64,000 nt of DNA from Neorhizobium sp. JUb45 (GTDB taxonomy: Bacteria > Pseudomonadota > Alphaproteobacteria > Rhizobiales > Rhizobiaceae), in the NCBI RefSeq assembly GCF_004343585.1, contig NZ_SLYW01000003.1, forward strand, positions 847,857 through 911,856, given 5' to 3'. Of this stretch, positions 26,790 through 34,952 are shown piece after piece. Numbering within the stretch: position 1 is the first letter of the stretch; the number at the start of each line of letters is the position of its first letter. Made by a program: the position numbers and the translations under genes. The notes beneath the pieces are model-generated. The model was not told where the DNA came from, did no database searches, and saw only the letters and a list, made by a program, of their open reading frames with translations.

Positions 26790-27497
26790 TCAGAGAAACG
26801 TTTTGCTCTGAAGAATATGCTCCACACCGCTGCGGATATGCCTGCGTAAAATGTCCTTGGCCGCAGCGACATCTTTTTTGAGGGCGATCTCGAACAGCAT
26901 CCGGTGATCATCGACGACCGGCTGGCCGCGAAAACTTTCGGCCAGCATGTGGTAGCGCAAAAAGCGGTCAAAGACGGATGAGAGGTTCTGCATCAGCGCC
27001 GCCGAATTGCAGGCAGCGACGATCGCCTGATGAAATTCCCAGTCGTAACGCACCCAGTCGATCGTGCGGGAAAAGTCACCGCTCAGGAGCCGGCGCTCCA
27101 CCGCAGCTAGTCGGTGGTGGGCGGCGACGATATGTCCCTCCCATTCCAGATCACCGGCGGCAAAAGACAGTTCGATCGCGTGACATTCGAGCAGGATGCG
27201 CAGGTCGGCGAGTTCCATCAGCTCCTGTCGCGATACGGGACTGACCTCGAAGCCGCGCTGGCCCTCGGCAATCACCAGATTTTCCGCCGTCAGCCGATAG
27301 AGGATTTCGCGCAGCGACGACACGCTGACCGAATATCGCTGCCGGGCCTGTTCCAGCTTGATCTTGCTGCCCGGTGGCAGGATGCCGAGGATGATATCCT
27401 CGCGCATCTGCCGGAAAACGGCGTCGCTGACCGTCTGTCCCAGCTCGTTTTCAGGCGAAGACAGAAGCGCTTCAAGCGTGGTCGATTTCTTAGCCAT
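26790..27497 (-). CDS. GntR/FadR-family regulator (paralogue 1 of a tandem pair)
   Basis: A 235-residue regulator with a winged helix (IKLEQARQRYSVSVSSLREILYRL, about 45-70) and an FCD ligand domain (ADLRILLECHAIELSF, RYDWEFHQAIVAAC, with the His residues of the metal site). It overlaps the second GntR gene by eight bases and shares long stretches with it, such as EGQRGFEV and RYDWEFHQA. It is likely a regulator of the adjacent quinate/shikimate genes. Confidence 0.9.
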   Translation of the reverse strand: MAKKSTTLEALLSSPENELGQTVSDAVFRQMREDIILGILPPGSKIKLEQARQRYSVSVSSLREILYRLTAENLVIAEGQRGFEVSPVSRQELMELADLRILLECHAIELSFAAGDLEWEGHIVAAHHRLAAVERRLLSGDFSRTIDWVRYDWEFHQAIVAACNSAALMQNLSSVFDRFLRYHMLAESFRGQPVVDDHRMLFEIALKKDVAAAKDILRRHIRSGVEHILQSKTFL

Positions 27498-28164
27498 CCG
27501 TCAGCGGCCTTCTTGCAAGCGCATGTTCGACACCGCCCTGGATATGCCGGGCCAGCAGTTTTCGTCCGGTTTCCTGATCACGTCGCATGGCCGCGTCGAG
27601 AAGCTGCTGGTGCTCCTCGGCTGCGACATCGCCGCGATAGGAGAGCGCCACCATCTGATATCGCAGGTATTTGTCGAACACGGCGGCATGCGTATTCATC
27701 AGCAGCTTCGAGCCGCAGGCGGAAATCAGCGCCTGATGAAATTCCCAGTCGTAGCGCTTCCAGTCTTCGGCCTGGCTGGTGTCGCCGGACGCCATCACCT
27801 GTTCCATGCGGGCGAGCTTGTAATGCGCGGACACCAGCCGTGCTTCCCATTCGACATCGCCGTTTTCAAAGGATTGGGTGAGCGCATGCGTTTCCAGAAG
27901 GAGGCGGAGTTCGGCGGTTTCGCGCAGATCCGCTTCGGAAATGCCGGCGACCTCGAAGCCGCGCTGCCCTTCGGCGGCAACAAGCCCTTCGGAATGCAGT
28001 CGGTTCAGTATCTCCCTCAGCGTGCTGACGCTTGTGGCGTAATCGTCCTTGAGTTTGTCGAGTTTCAGCTTTCGGCCGGGCAGCAGGCGACCGAAAATGA
28101 TATCCGCCCGAATGCGCTTGTAGGTACTTTCGGCGACAGTCTCGTTGCTTGGGTCGATAGACAT
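27490..28164 (-). CDS. GntR/FadR-family regulator (paralogue 2 of a tandem pair)
   Basis: A 224-residue FCD-class GntR regulator. The winged helix has LKLDKLKDDYATSVSTLREI and the ligand domain has ELRLLLETHALTQSF and KRYDWEFHQALISACG. It is clearly a paralogue of the gene just downstream. The start at 28164 follows the family pattern, though an ATG at 28236 is in frame. Lies 110 bases downstream of quiC on the same strand, suggesting that both regulate quiC and the divergent transporter operon. Confidence 0.88.
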   Translation of the reverse strand: MSIDPSNETVAESTYKRIRADIIFGRLLPGRKLKLDKLKDDYATSVSTLREILNRLHSEGLVAAEGQRGFEVAGISEADLRETAELRLLLETHALTQSFENGDVEWEARLVSAHYKLARMEQVMASGDTSQAEDWKRYDWEFHQALISACGSKLLMNTHAAVFDKYLRYQMVALSYRGDVAAEEHQQLLDAAMRRDQETGRKLLARHIQGGVEHALARRPLTDG

Positions 28165-28274
28165 ATGTGAATCTCGGGCATTTCCTTGATCCTCGTATAG
28201 TCTGCCAAACGCCATCTGCTCAAACGATATCGTCATTGCTTGCCAGACTTTCGAATGCAGGTGGTTTCACGCGC

Positions 28275-30164
28275 CTAGAGTTTCGGGACGCCTTCCGGCC
28301 GAAGCGCCTTCTTCAAGGCCGCGATACGGAAGATTGCGTTGGCCGCACCATAACCGCGATAACCGCTGCGCTGGACGATCTCGAAGAAGAAACCTTCGCC
28401 GAAGGTGGTGCTGTAAAGCTGAAAATATTCGCCGTGGTCGTCGCGGTCATAAAGGATGTTGTCGGCCTTCAACCGCTCGGTCAGATCGGGATCAAGGCCG
28501 AACCGGGCTTCGACATCGCCATAATAATTGGGCGAGATCGGCAGGGGCCGGAAGCCATTGGCTTTCAGCGCTGCCGCCGTCGCAAAGATATCGTCGGTGT
28601 GGAACGCGAGATGCTGAATTCCCGAGCCGAATTTTTCGGCGATGAAATGTCCGGCCAGCGTGCGTCGGTTTTCTGCGCCGTTGAGGGTGATGCGCAGGCT
28701 GCCGGAGCCGTTTTCCACCACCTGGCTGCGCACCACGCCTGCCGGGTCGATGATATCCACCATCGGCGTCTTGTCGGCGTCGAAGATGGATGTGTAGAAC
28801 AGCAGCCAGGTCAGCATTTCGTCATAAGCGACGGTCTGGGCGAAATGGTCCACATGTCGAAGATGGGTCGGTGCGACCTGCGGACTGTCAGCGACCGGCA
28901 GGAAATCGATTTCTGCGAAACGGCCAAGATCGCTTCGGTCGTCGATCAGATAGATCAACCCACCACCGACGCCACGAATGGCGGGGATTTCGACCTCGCC
29001 TTCGGCAACGGCCTGAGCAAAGGGTTCCGCACCGAGCGCGATGGCGCGGGCATAGGCCTTGGCGGCGTCATCGACGATGAGCGCCACCGCATAGGCCGAG
29101 GTGCCGTGAACCGCAAAGGATGCGTTGGCAAAGCCCTGCTCGTCGGTATTCAGCATCAGGCGGATATCGCCCTGTTCGAACAGCGAGACTTTTTTGCTGC
29201 GGTGCTCTGCCGTTCTGCGAAAACCCAGCGTCTGCAGAATGGTCGTCAGATTTTCCGCGTCCTTTTCGTCGGCCGAAAACTCCACGAAACCGACGCTTTT
29301 GACCGTCGCTCGATCCGGCATGTCGGCGACAGTCAATGCTGACGCTTCGGGAATGCGACGCACCTTGTCGCCCAGATAGATCAGCGATCGATGTCCATCG
29401 GCGGCAATCGCCTTGGGCGAGCCGCCGCGGAACTGGTCGTTGAAGATTTCCAGCGAGAGATAACCGTCATATCCGGTTGCGGCGACGGCGGCGGTAAACT
29501 CCGTCACCGGCAGATCACCTTCACCCGGCATGTTGCGGAAATGGCGCGACCAGTAGAGCAGATCCATGTCGATCAGCGGCGCATCGGCCATCTGCACGAT
29601 AAAGATCTTGTCCTTGGGGATGGAGCGGATCGAATTGATGTCGATCTTGCGCGACAGGGTGTGAAAACTGTCGAGAATGATGCCGATATTGGCATGGTCG
29701 GCGCGTCGAACGATTTCCCACGCGTCGCGGTGGTCGTTGATGTGGCGACCCCAGGCAAGTGCTTCATAACCCACCCGCAAGCCACGTTTCGCCGCCCGTT
29801 CGCCAAGCTCGTGAAAATCCGCTGCTGCCCGGTCGATGCCGCCAAGCGATGCCGGCGAGACATTCGAGCAGACAAGAACGAGATCGGTTCCGAGTTGCTG
29901 CATGATGTCGAACTTGCGCTCCGCCCGATCAAAGGTGCGGCTGCGCAACGGTTCCGGCATGCCCTCGAAATCGCGAAACGGCTGGAACAGGGTGATCTCC
30001 AGTCCATGGTCGCGCACCATGCGGCCGACATCGGCCGGACTGCCGTCGAAAGCCAGAAAATCATTCTCGAATATCTCGACCCCGTCGAAACCGGCGGCGG
30101 CAATGGCCGCCAGTTTTTCGGGAAACTCTCCGCTGATTGAAACGGTGGCGATCGACGTTTTCAT
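28275..30164 (-). CDS. quiC: 3-Dehydroshikimate dehydratase fused to HPPD-like domain (QuiC type)
   Basis: A 629-residue two-domain enzyme. The N-terminal TIM barrel (about 1-280) holds the metal ligands expected for bacterial dehydroshikimate dehydratase: Glu134 (YEALAWGRH), Asp165 (DSFH), Gln191 (VQMAD) and Glu239 (SLEIFND). The C-terminal part (about 300-620) is vicinal-oxygen-chelate sequence like 4-hydroxyphenylpyruvate dioxygenase, with HVDHFAQTV, QHLAFHTDDI and FFEIVQR. It turns 3-dehydroshikimate into protocatechuate. Start at 30164 after GAGGAGAG. It is divergent from the transporter operon that ends in shikimate-family enzymes. Confidence 0.92.
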   Translation of the reverse strand: MKTSIATVSISGEFPEKLAAIAAAGFDGVEIFENDFLAFDGSPADVGRMVRDHGLEITLFQPFRDFEGMPEPLRSRTFDRAERKFDIMQQLGTDLVLVCSNVSPASLGGIDRAAADFHELGERAAKRGLRVGYEALAWGRHINDHRDAWEIVRRADHANIGIILDSFHTLSRKIDINSIRSIPKDKIFIVQMADAPLIDMDLLYWSRHFRNMPGEGDLPVTEFTAAVAATGYDGYLSLEIFNDQFRGGSPKAIAADGHRSLIYLGDKVRRIPEASALTVADMPDRATVKSVGFVEFSADEKDAENLTTILQTLGFRRTAEHRSKKVSLFEQGDIRLMLNTDEQGFANASFAVHGTSAYAVALIVDDAAKAYARAIALGAEPFAQAVAEGEVEIPAIRGVGGGLIYLIDDRSDLGRFAEIDFLPVADSPQVAPTHLRHVDHFAQTVAYDEMLTWLLFYTSIFDADKTPMVDIIDPAGVVRSQVVENGSGSLRITLNGAENRRTLAGHFIAEKFGSGIQHLAFHTDDIFATAAALKANGFRPLPISPNYYGDVEARFGLDPDLTERLKADNILYDRDDHGEYFQLYSTTFGEGFFFEIVQRSGYRGYGAANAIFRIAALKKALRPEGVPKL

Positions 30165-30295
30165 CGCTCTCTCCTCGCAAAGCTCCTCCCGAGCCATTGC
30201 CGTTCATATAATAGACGCAGGTTTTAAGGTGCAAATGAAAAATATCATATGTTTTTGATAAACTCGGTTGAAATGAGAATTATCTCGTGGCAGTT

Positions 30296-30307
30296 TGACA
30301 ATTGTCA
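30296..30307. promoter_or_regulatory. Perfect 12-bp palindrome in the quiC/transporter divergent region
   Basis: TGACAATTGTCA at 30296-30307 is a perfect palindrome and overlaps a TTGACA -35-like element (30295-30300). It sits 50 bases before the binding-protein start and is a good candidate operator for one of the GntR regulators. A weaker GAGA-ATTA-TCTC repeat lies just upstream. Confidence 0.4.
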
Positions 30308-30356
30308 GCGGGAGGAGCTGGCAAGGCCGACCAAGGCCTGCAAAGGGAGGAGCACC

Positions 30357-31187
30357 ATGTTCAAATTCGCATTGAAGCGCCGTCAGGCGCTGCTGGGCGC
30401 ACTTGCGCTCGCCGCCGCGACGTCGCTGTCGCAGCCCGCCGCTGCCATCACGCCGGACGAAATCAAGGCCAGAGGCAAGCTCATCGTCGGCATCCAGGGT
30501 GACAATCCGCCCTGGGGTTTTGTCACCAGTGCCGGCAAGCAGGACGGTTTTGACGCCGAAATGGGCGCCTTGTTCGCCAAGGAGCTCGGCGTCGAGGTCG
30601 AATTCGTCCCGCTGGAAGTCAACAACCGCATTCCCGCGCTGACATCCGGTCGCGTCGACATCCTGTTTGCGACGATGGCCATGCTGCCGGATCGCGCCAA
30701 GGCCGTGCAGTTCAGCCAGCCCTATAATGCCAATGCCATCGTTCTGATCGGCCCCAAGGACAAGTCGATCAAGACCAACGAAGACATGGCCGGCCTGACG
30801 ATCAGCGTCGCCAAGGGTGCTGCCCAGGACACGCAGGTGACCAAGAATGCACCGCCCACCGCCACCATCCGCCGTTATGACGGTGATGCTGCCAGCGTTC
30901 AGGCGCTTGCTTCCGGCCAGACGGATGCGCTCGGCGGCAACATCTTCTATCTCGATCGCGTCGAAAAGGCCGTGCCCGGCAAGTTCGAAAACAAGCTCGA
31001 GTTCCAGAAGCTTTATAACGGCGCCTGCACCCGTCTGGGTGAGAAGGAGCTCAACGTCGCGGTGAACGCGTTCATCGACAAGATCAAGACCAATGGCGAG
31101 CACAAGAAGATCTACGACAAGTGGATGAAGGTGCCGGTGCCGGAATTCCCCAAGAGCCTCGAAGGCATTTCGTTCACGGCGAACTGA
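30357..31187 (+). CDS. Family 3 (amino-acid type) ABC importer substrate-binding protein
   Basis: A 276-residue periplasmic protein with a signal peptide ending near SQPAAAITP (residue 30). The sequence is typical of polar amino-acid binding proteins: GKLIVGIQGDNPPWGF, FDAEMGALFAKELG, and VDILFATMAMLPDRAKAVQFSQPY. It lies in an operon with shikimate-pathway-type catabolic genes, so the ligand may be quinate, shikimate or a related acid instead of an amino acid. Start at 30357 after GGGAGGAG. Confidence 0.88.
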   Translation: MFKFALKRRQALLGALALAAATSLSQPAAAITPDEIKARGKLIVGIQGDNPPWGFVTSAGKQDGFDAEMGALFAKELGVEVEFVPLEVNNRIPALTSGRVDILFATMAMLPDRAKAVQFSQPYNANAIVLIGPKDKSIKTNEDMAGLTISVAKGAAQDTQVTKNAPPTATIRRYDGDAASVQALASGQTDALGGNIFYLDRVEKAVPGKFENKLEFQKLYNGACTRLGEKELNVAVNAFIDKIKTNGEHKKIYDKWMKVPVPEFPKSLEGISFTAN

Positions 31188-31197
31188 GCAAGAAAAG

Positions 31198-31333
31198 TCC
31201 CCCTCTGGCCTGCCGGCCATCTCCCCCACAAGGGGGGAGAAAACCTGCCGCATTCGCCTGCCTCGATTGGGCTTCAGCGGATCGGCTGGGTTAAGCCCTC
31301 CCCCTTGTGGGGAGGGTGGGGAGGGGTCTTCTT
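31198..31333. repeat. RIME-like intergenic palindromic repeat
   Basis: The gap after the binding protein contains CCCCCTCTGGCCTGCCGGCC with CTCCCCCACAAGGGGGGAG, and near its end CCCTCCCCCTTGTGGGGAGG with GGGGAGGGG. The two G/C-rich palindromic halves are inverted relative to each other. This is the pattern of the rhizobial intergenic mosaic elements. It splits the operon between the binding-protein gene and aroQ and may affect downstream expression. Confidence 0.7.
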
Positions 31334-31432
31334 CAAGTGTTGGACCTGCCTGATCCGTCAGTACGTCCGTGCCAACACCGGCCGCCGTTCCCGGCGGCGG
31401 TTATCAAGGCATTCACTGCCCGGAGCATTGCA

Positions 31433-31876
31433 ATGAGCAAGACCATATTCGTGCTCAACGGTCCCAACCTCAACCTTCTGGGCGAGCGGGAACCGGAGAT
31501 CTATGGCACGACGACACTCGCCGACATCCGCGACGCCTGCCATGCCAAGGCGGAAAGCCTCGGCTTCTCGGTCGATTTTCGGCAGACGAATTTCGAGGGT
31601 GAACTGGTGGAGTCCGTCCATCAGGCGCGCCGCGAGGCCTGCGGCATCATCATCAATCCGGCGGGCTACACGTTCACGTCCATCGCACTTCTGGATTCGC
31701 TGAAGATGTTCGATGGCCCCAAGATCGAGCTGCATATCTCCAACGTGCATGCCCGCGAAAGCATCTACCACAACTCGCTGATCTCCCGCACCGCGACCGG
31801 CATCATGATCGGTTTCGGCGCGCGCGGTTATGAGCTCGCCATCGAGGCGATGGCCGGAATGGTCAAGCCATCCTGA
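31433..31876 (+). CDS. aroQ: Type II 3-dehydroquinate dehydratase, variant active site
   Basis: A 147-residue AroQ-family protein. Core motifs are NGPNLNLLGEREPEIYG with Arg19 and Tyr24, Asn75 (INPAG), and HISNVHARES with His101 and Arg108. Two positions that contact substrate in Mycobacterium tuberculosis AroQ, His81 and Arg112, are Phe81 and Tyr112 here (YTFTS and ESIYHN). The catalytic Tyr24 and His101 remain. The family dehydrates 3-dehydroquinate to 3-dehydroshikimate, so with quiC this gives a route to protocatechuate. The changed contacts may mean a modified substrate. Start at 31433; an earlier in-frame start at 31307 lies in the repeat and is unlikely. Confidence 0.88.
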   Translation: MSKTIFVLNGPNLNLLGEREPEIYGTTTLADIRDACHAKAESLGFSVDFRQTNFEGELVESVHQARREACGIIINPAGYTFTSIALLDSLKMFDGPKIELHISNVHARESIYHNSLISRTATGIMIGFGARGYELAIEAMAGMVKPS

Positions 31877-31897
31877 GGCCTATCTGCAGGAAACGCC

Positions 31898-32566
31898 ATG
31901 AACTACACATTGGATTTTACACCGGTCATCGATGGCCTTCCGGATCTGCTGACGGCTTGTCTGGGCACATTCACGCTGGCGATCTGCGGCATGCTTCTGG
32001 CCACCGTCATCGGCATCGGCGGGGTCGTGCTTCGCCAGTCGCCGATCAAGGCGCTGCGCTGGCTGGTCATCGGTTTCGTCGAGATCATCCGCAACACGCC
32101 GTTTCTGGTGCAGATCTTCTTCATCTATTTCGCGCTTCCGCTCGCCGGCATCCGGCTGGACCCGACGCCGACGGCCATCATCGCGCTCGGCATCAATGGC
32201 GGTGCCTATGCGATCGAGATCATTCGCGGCGGCGTGCAGTCCATCTCGAAAGGCCAGATGGAAGCCGGGCTGGCGCTCGGTCTGCACAAGGCGCAGGTGT
32301 TTCGCCTGATCATTCTGAAGCCGGCACTGCGGGCGATCTATCCCTCGCTCACCAGCCAGTTCGTGCTGCTGACGCTGTCCACCAGCATCGCCTCGGCCAT
32401 CTCGGCCTATGAGCTGACCTCGGTATCGCAGCGGATCGAATCCGACAGCTTTCGCAGTTTCGAAGTCTATTTCACCGTGACGGCTTTCTACCTCGTCATA
32501 TCCTGGGTGATGATGCGCATCTTCGCGTTCTTCTCGGCCCGTTATTTCGCCTATCCGGTCAAGTGA
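31898..32566 (+). CDS. Amino-acid-type ABC importer permease (HisM/GlnP family), subunit 1
   Basis: A 222-residue permease with about five membrane segments; the EAA-like coupling segment reads GQMEAGLALGLHKAQVFRLIILKPALR near residues 115-140. It lies 21 bases after aroQ. With the next permease it should form the heterodimeric channel for the binding protein encoded upstream. Confidence 0.93.
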   Translation: MNYTLDFTPVIDGLPDLLTACLGTFTLAICGMLLATVIGIGGVVLRQSPIKALRWLVIGFVEIIRNTPFLVQIFFIYFALPLAGIRLDPTPTAIIALGINGGAYAIEIIRGGVQSISKGQMEAGLALGLHKAQVFRLIILKPALRAIYPSLTSQFVLLTLSTSIASAISAYELTSVSQRIESDSFRSFEVYFTVTAFYLVISWVMMRIFAFFSARYFAYPVK

Positions 32567-32579
32567 GGAGAACGGCACC

Positions 32580-33221
32580 ATGGGTCGCGATGAATTTCTC
32601 TTCCTTCTGATCGGTCTGAAATGGACCGTTGCCCTGTCGATCGTCGCCTTCATCTGCGGCTCTATCGCAGGCCTTGCCGTGGCGCTGGCGCGCACATGCG
32701 GCATCGCCATCATCGAGCGTGTGACCGCCGGTTACATTGCGGTGTTTCAGGGTACGCCGCTGCTGATGCAGCTCTTTGTGGTCTATTACGGACTGGCGCT
32801 GATCGGCATCAAGATGGATGCCTGGGCCGCCGTCTCCGTCGGCCTGACTTTGCATGCCAGTGCCTATCTGGGTGAAATCTGGCGCGGCTCGATCGAGGCT
32901 GTGCCGCGAGGGCAGACGGAAGCCGCCAAGGCACTTGCGCTGCGTTATGTCTCGCGCATGAAAGAGGTCGTGTTGCCGCAGGCGATCCGCATCTCGCTGC
33001 CCGCGACGATCGGTTTCCTCGTGCAGTTGATCAAGGGCACCTCGCTTGCCTCGATCGTCGGGTTCACCGAACTCACCCGTGCCGGCAACATCATCTCAAA
33101 CCAGATCTTTCAGCCGATCACCGTCTTCGGCGTCGTCGGCATCCTCTACTTCCTGATGTGCTGCCCGCTGACGATCTATGGCGCCCATCTCGAACGCAAG
33201 TTCGCGACCGAGGTCCGCTGA
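32580..33221 (+). CDS. Amino-acid-type ABC importer permease (HisQ/GlnP family), subunit 2
   Basis: A 213-residue membrane permease of the polar amino-acid family. The coupling segment is [27 protein letters not shown] near residues 110-135, and [16 protein letters not shown] is the usual second-helix motif. AGGAGA lies just before the start. It partners with the adjacent permease. Confidence 0.94.
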   Translation: MGRDEFLFLLIGLKWTVALSIVAFICGSIAGLAVALARTCGIAIIERVTAGYIAVFQGTPLLMQLFVVYYGLALIGIKMDAWAAVSVGLTLHASAYLGEIWRGSIEAVPRGQTEAAKALALRYVSRMKEVVLPQAIRISLPATIGFLVQLIKGTSLASIVGFTELTRAGNIISNQIFQPITVFGVVGILYFLMCCPLTIYGAHLERKFATEVR

Positions 33222-33279
33222 CCGTGACCCCGACCGTTTTCTCTGCTGCCCATGCCGGCAAAATTTTGGAGTTTTACCC

Positions 33280-34050
33280 ATGACCCAGGCCGCGATCCGC
33301 ACGGATGTTCCCGAGCAGATGATCACCATGACCGGAGTCGGAAAATGGTATGGAGCCTTTCAGGCGCTGCACAATGTCGACATCACCGTCAACAGAGGTG
33401 AAAAGATCGTCCTCTGTGGCCCCTCGGGCAGCGGAAAATCGACGCTCATTCGCTGCATCAACCATCTCGAAGCTTATCAGGAAGGCCAGATCCATGTTGG
33501 CGGGATGTTGCTCGGACATCAGGCGAAGACGATCGACGCGGTGCGCCGCGAGGTGGGCATGGTCTTCCAGCAGTTCAACCTGTTTCCGCATCTGACCGTC
33601 TTACAGAACTGCATGCTGGCGCCGGTCAAGGCGCTGGGCCTCAGCAAGGCCGAAGCGGAAGAGCGGGCGCGGCAATTGCTGGAACGCGTGAAGATTTCCG
33701 AGCAGGCGGAAAAATATCCGGCCCAGCTTTCCGGCGGCCAGCAGCAGCGTGTCGCCATCGCGAGGGCGCTGTGCATGCGCCCGCAGGTGATGCTGTTCGA
33801 CGAGCCGACCTCGGCGCTCGACCCGGAAATGGTCAAGGAAGTGCTCGATACGATGATCGCGCTGGCCGAAGAGGGCATGACGATGATCTGCGTCACCCAT
33901 GAAATGGGCTTTGCCCGTCAGGTCGCCGACCGCGTCATCTTCATGGCCAGCGGCGCCATCGTCGAAGAGGCGCCGCCGGCCGAATTCTTCTCCAATCCGC
34001 AGCACGAACGCACCCGCAAGTTCTTGGGCGAAATTCTCGGACGGCATTGA
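33280..34050 (+). CDS. Amino-acid-type ABC importer ATP-binding protein (GlnQ family)
   Basis: A 256-residue ATPase. Walker A is GPSGSGKST near residue 46, the signature [15 protein letters not shown], Walker [15 protein letters not shown] and the H-loop VTHEMGF. Length and motifs match GlnQ. It completes the four-component importer whose operon also holds aroQ and the AroE-like gene. Confidence 0.96.
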   Translation: MTQAAIRTDVPEQMITMTGVGKWYGAFQALHNVDITVNRGEKIVLCGPSGSGKSTLIRCINHLEAYQEGQIHVGGMLLGHQAKTIDAVRREVGMVFQQFNLFPHLTVLQNCMLAPVKALGLSKAEAEERARQLLERVKISEQAEKYPAQLSGGQQQRVAIARALCMRPQVMLFDEPTSALDPEMVKEVLDTMIALAEEGMTMICVTHEMGFARQVADRVIFMASGAIVEEAPPAEFFSNPQHERTRKFLGEILGRH

Positions 34051-34114
34051 TGCCGTCCGCATTCCATTCACGTGTCAGGAGCGATCTCATGTCGCGGCCG
34101 GAAGGTAAAAGCCG

Positions 34115-34942
34115 ATGATCAACGGCAATACGAAACTCATCGCGCATCTCGGCTTTCCGACGCACACGTTCAAGGCGCCGCTGATCTACAATCCGTATTT
34201 CGAAAAGAACGGCATCAATGCTGTCGTCGTGCCGATGGGCTGCCGGCCGGAGGATTTTCCGTCTTTTCTGAAACACGTGTTTCGACTTTCCAATATCCAT
34301 GGCGCTCTCATCACCATGCCGCACAAGATCACGACCATGGCGCTGCTCGACGTGATCTCCAAAAATGCCCAGGTGGCCGGCGCCTGCAATGCGGTGCGTC
34401 TCAATGCCGACGGCGCCTTGGCCGGCGACATGTTCGATGGCGAAGGTTTTGTTCGCGGGCTTGTGCGTCGGGGGCGAAAAATCGAGGGCGCCCGCGCAGT
34501 CATGGCCGGTGCCGGCGGCGTGGGTTCGGCGATTGCCGCCTCGCTTGCCAATGCCGGTCTGTCGGAACTGGCGCTCAGCGATGCCTCCGCGGTGATGATG
34601 GACGGTCTGGCCGATCGGCTGCGCCTCCATTATCCGGCGCTGCAGGTGCAAACCGGAATTTCCGACCCGGTTGGTTATGACATCGTCATCAATGCAACGC
34701 CGCTCGGCATGAACGACAATGATCCGCTGCCCTTCGATGTGTCGCGCATAGCCCCCTCGGCCTTTGTCGGCGAGGTGGTGCTGAGCCGGGAAATCACGCC
34801 CTTCCTCGCCGCCGCCAGCGCGCGCGGTTGTCAGTATCAGGTCGGCACCGACATGCTGTTCGAGCAGATTCCCGCCTATCTGGAGTTCTTTGGCCTGCCG
34901 ACGACAAGCGCCGAGGAACTGCGCGCCGTCGCGAGACTGTGA
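34115..34942 (+). CDS. AroE-like shikimate/quinate dehydrogenase family protein
   Basis: A 275-residue dehydrogenase of the AroE fold. It keeps Lys71 (MPHK), Asn92 (GACNAVR) and Asp108 (FDGEG), and a Rossmann motif MAGAGGVGSAIA near 130. The two serines that hold the substrate carboxylate in classic AroE (SxS near residue 15) are absent; the site reads GFPTHTFKAPLIYN. This suggests a catabolic AroE paralogue acting on shikimate, quinate or a related acid. It directly follows the importer ATPase and precedes a Gfo/Idh gene. Confidence 0.85.
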   Translation: MINGNTKLIAHLGFPTHTFKAPLIYNPYFEKNGINAVVVPMGCRPEDFPSFLKHVFRLSNIHGALITMPHKITTMALLDVISKNAQVAGACNAVRLNADGALAGDMFDGEGFVRGLVRRGRKIEGARAVMAGAGGVGSAIAASLANAGLSELALSDASAVMMDGLADRLRLHYPALQVQTGISDPVGYDIVINATPLGMNDNDPLPFDVSRIAPSAFVGEVVLSREITPFLAAASARGCQYQVGTDMLFEQIPAYLEFFGLPTTSAEELRAVARL

Positions 34943-34952
34943 GGACAAGACG

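Noticed and set aside
30204..31253. Minus-strand frame of 349 codons starting within the RIME-like repeat
   Set aside because: Runs opposite to the binding-protein gene, and the N-terminal sequence is the translation of the palindromic repeat; no family match.
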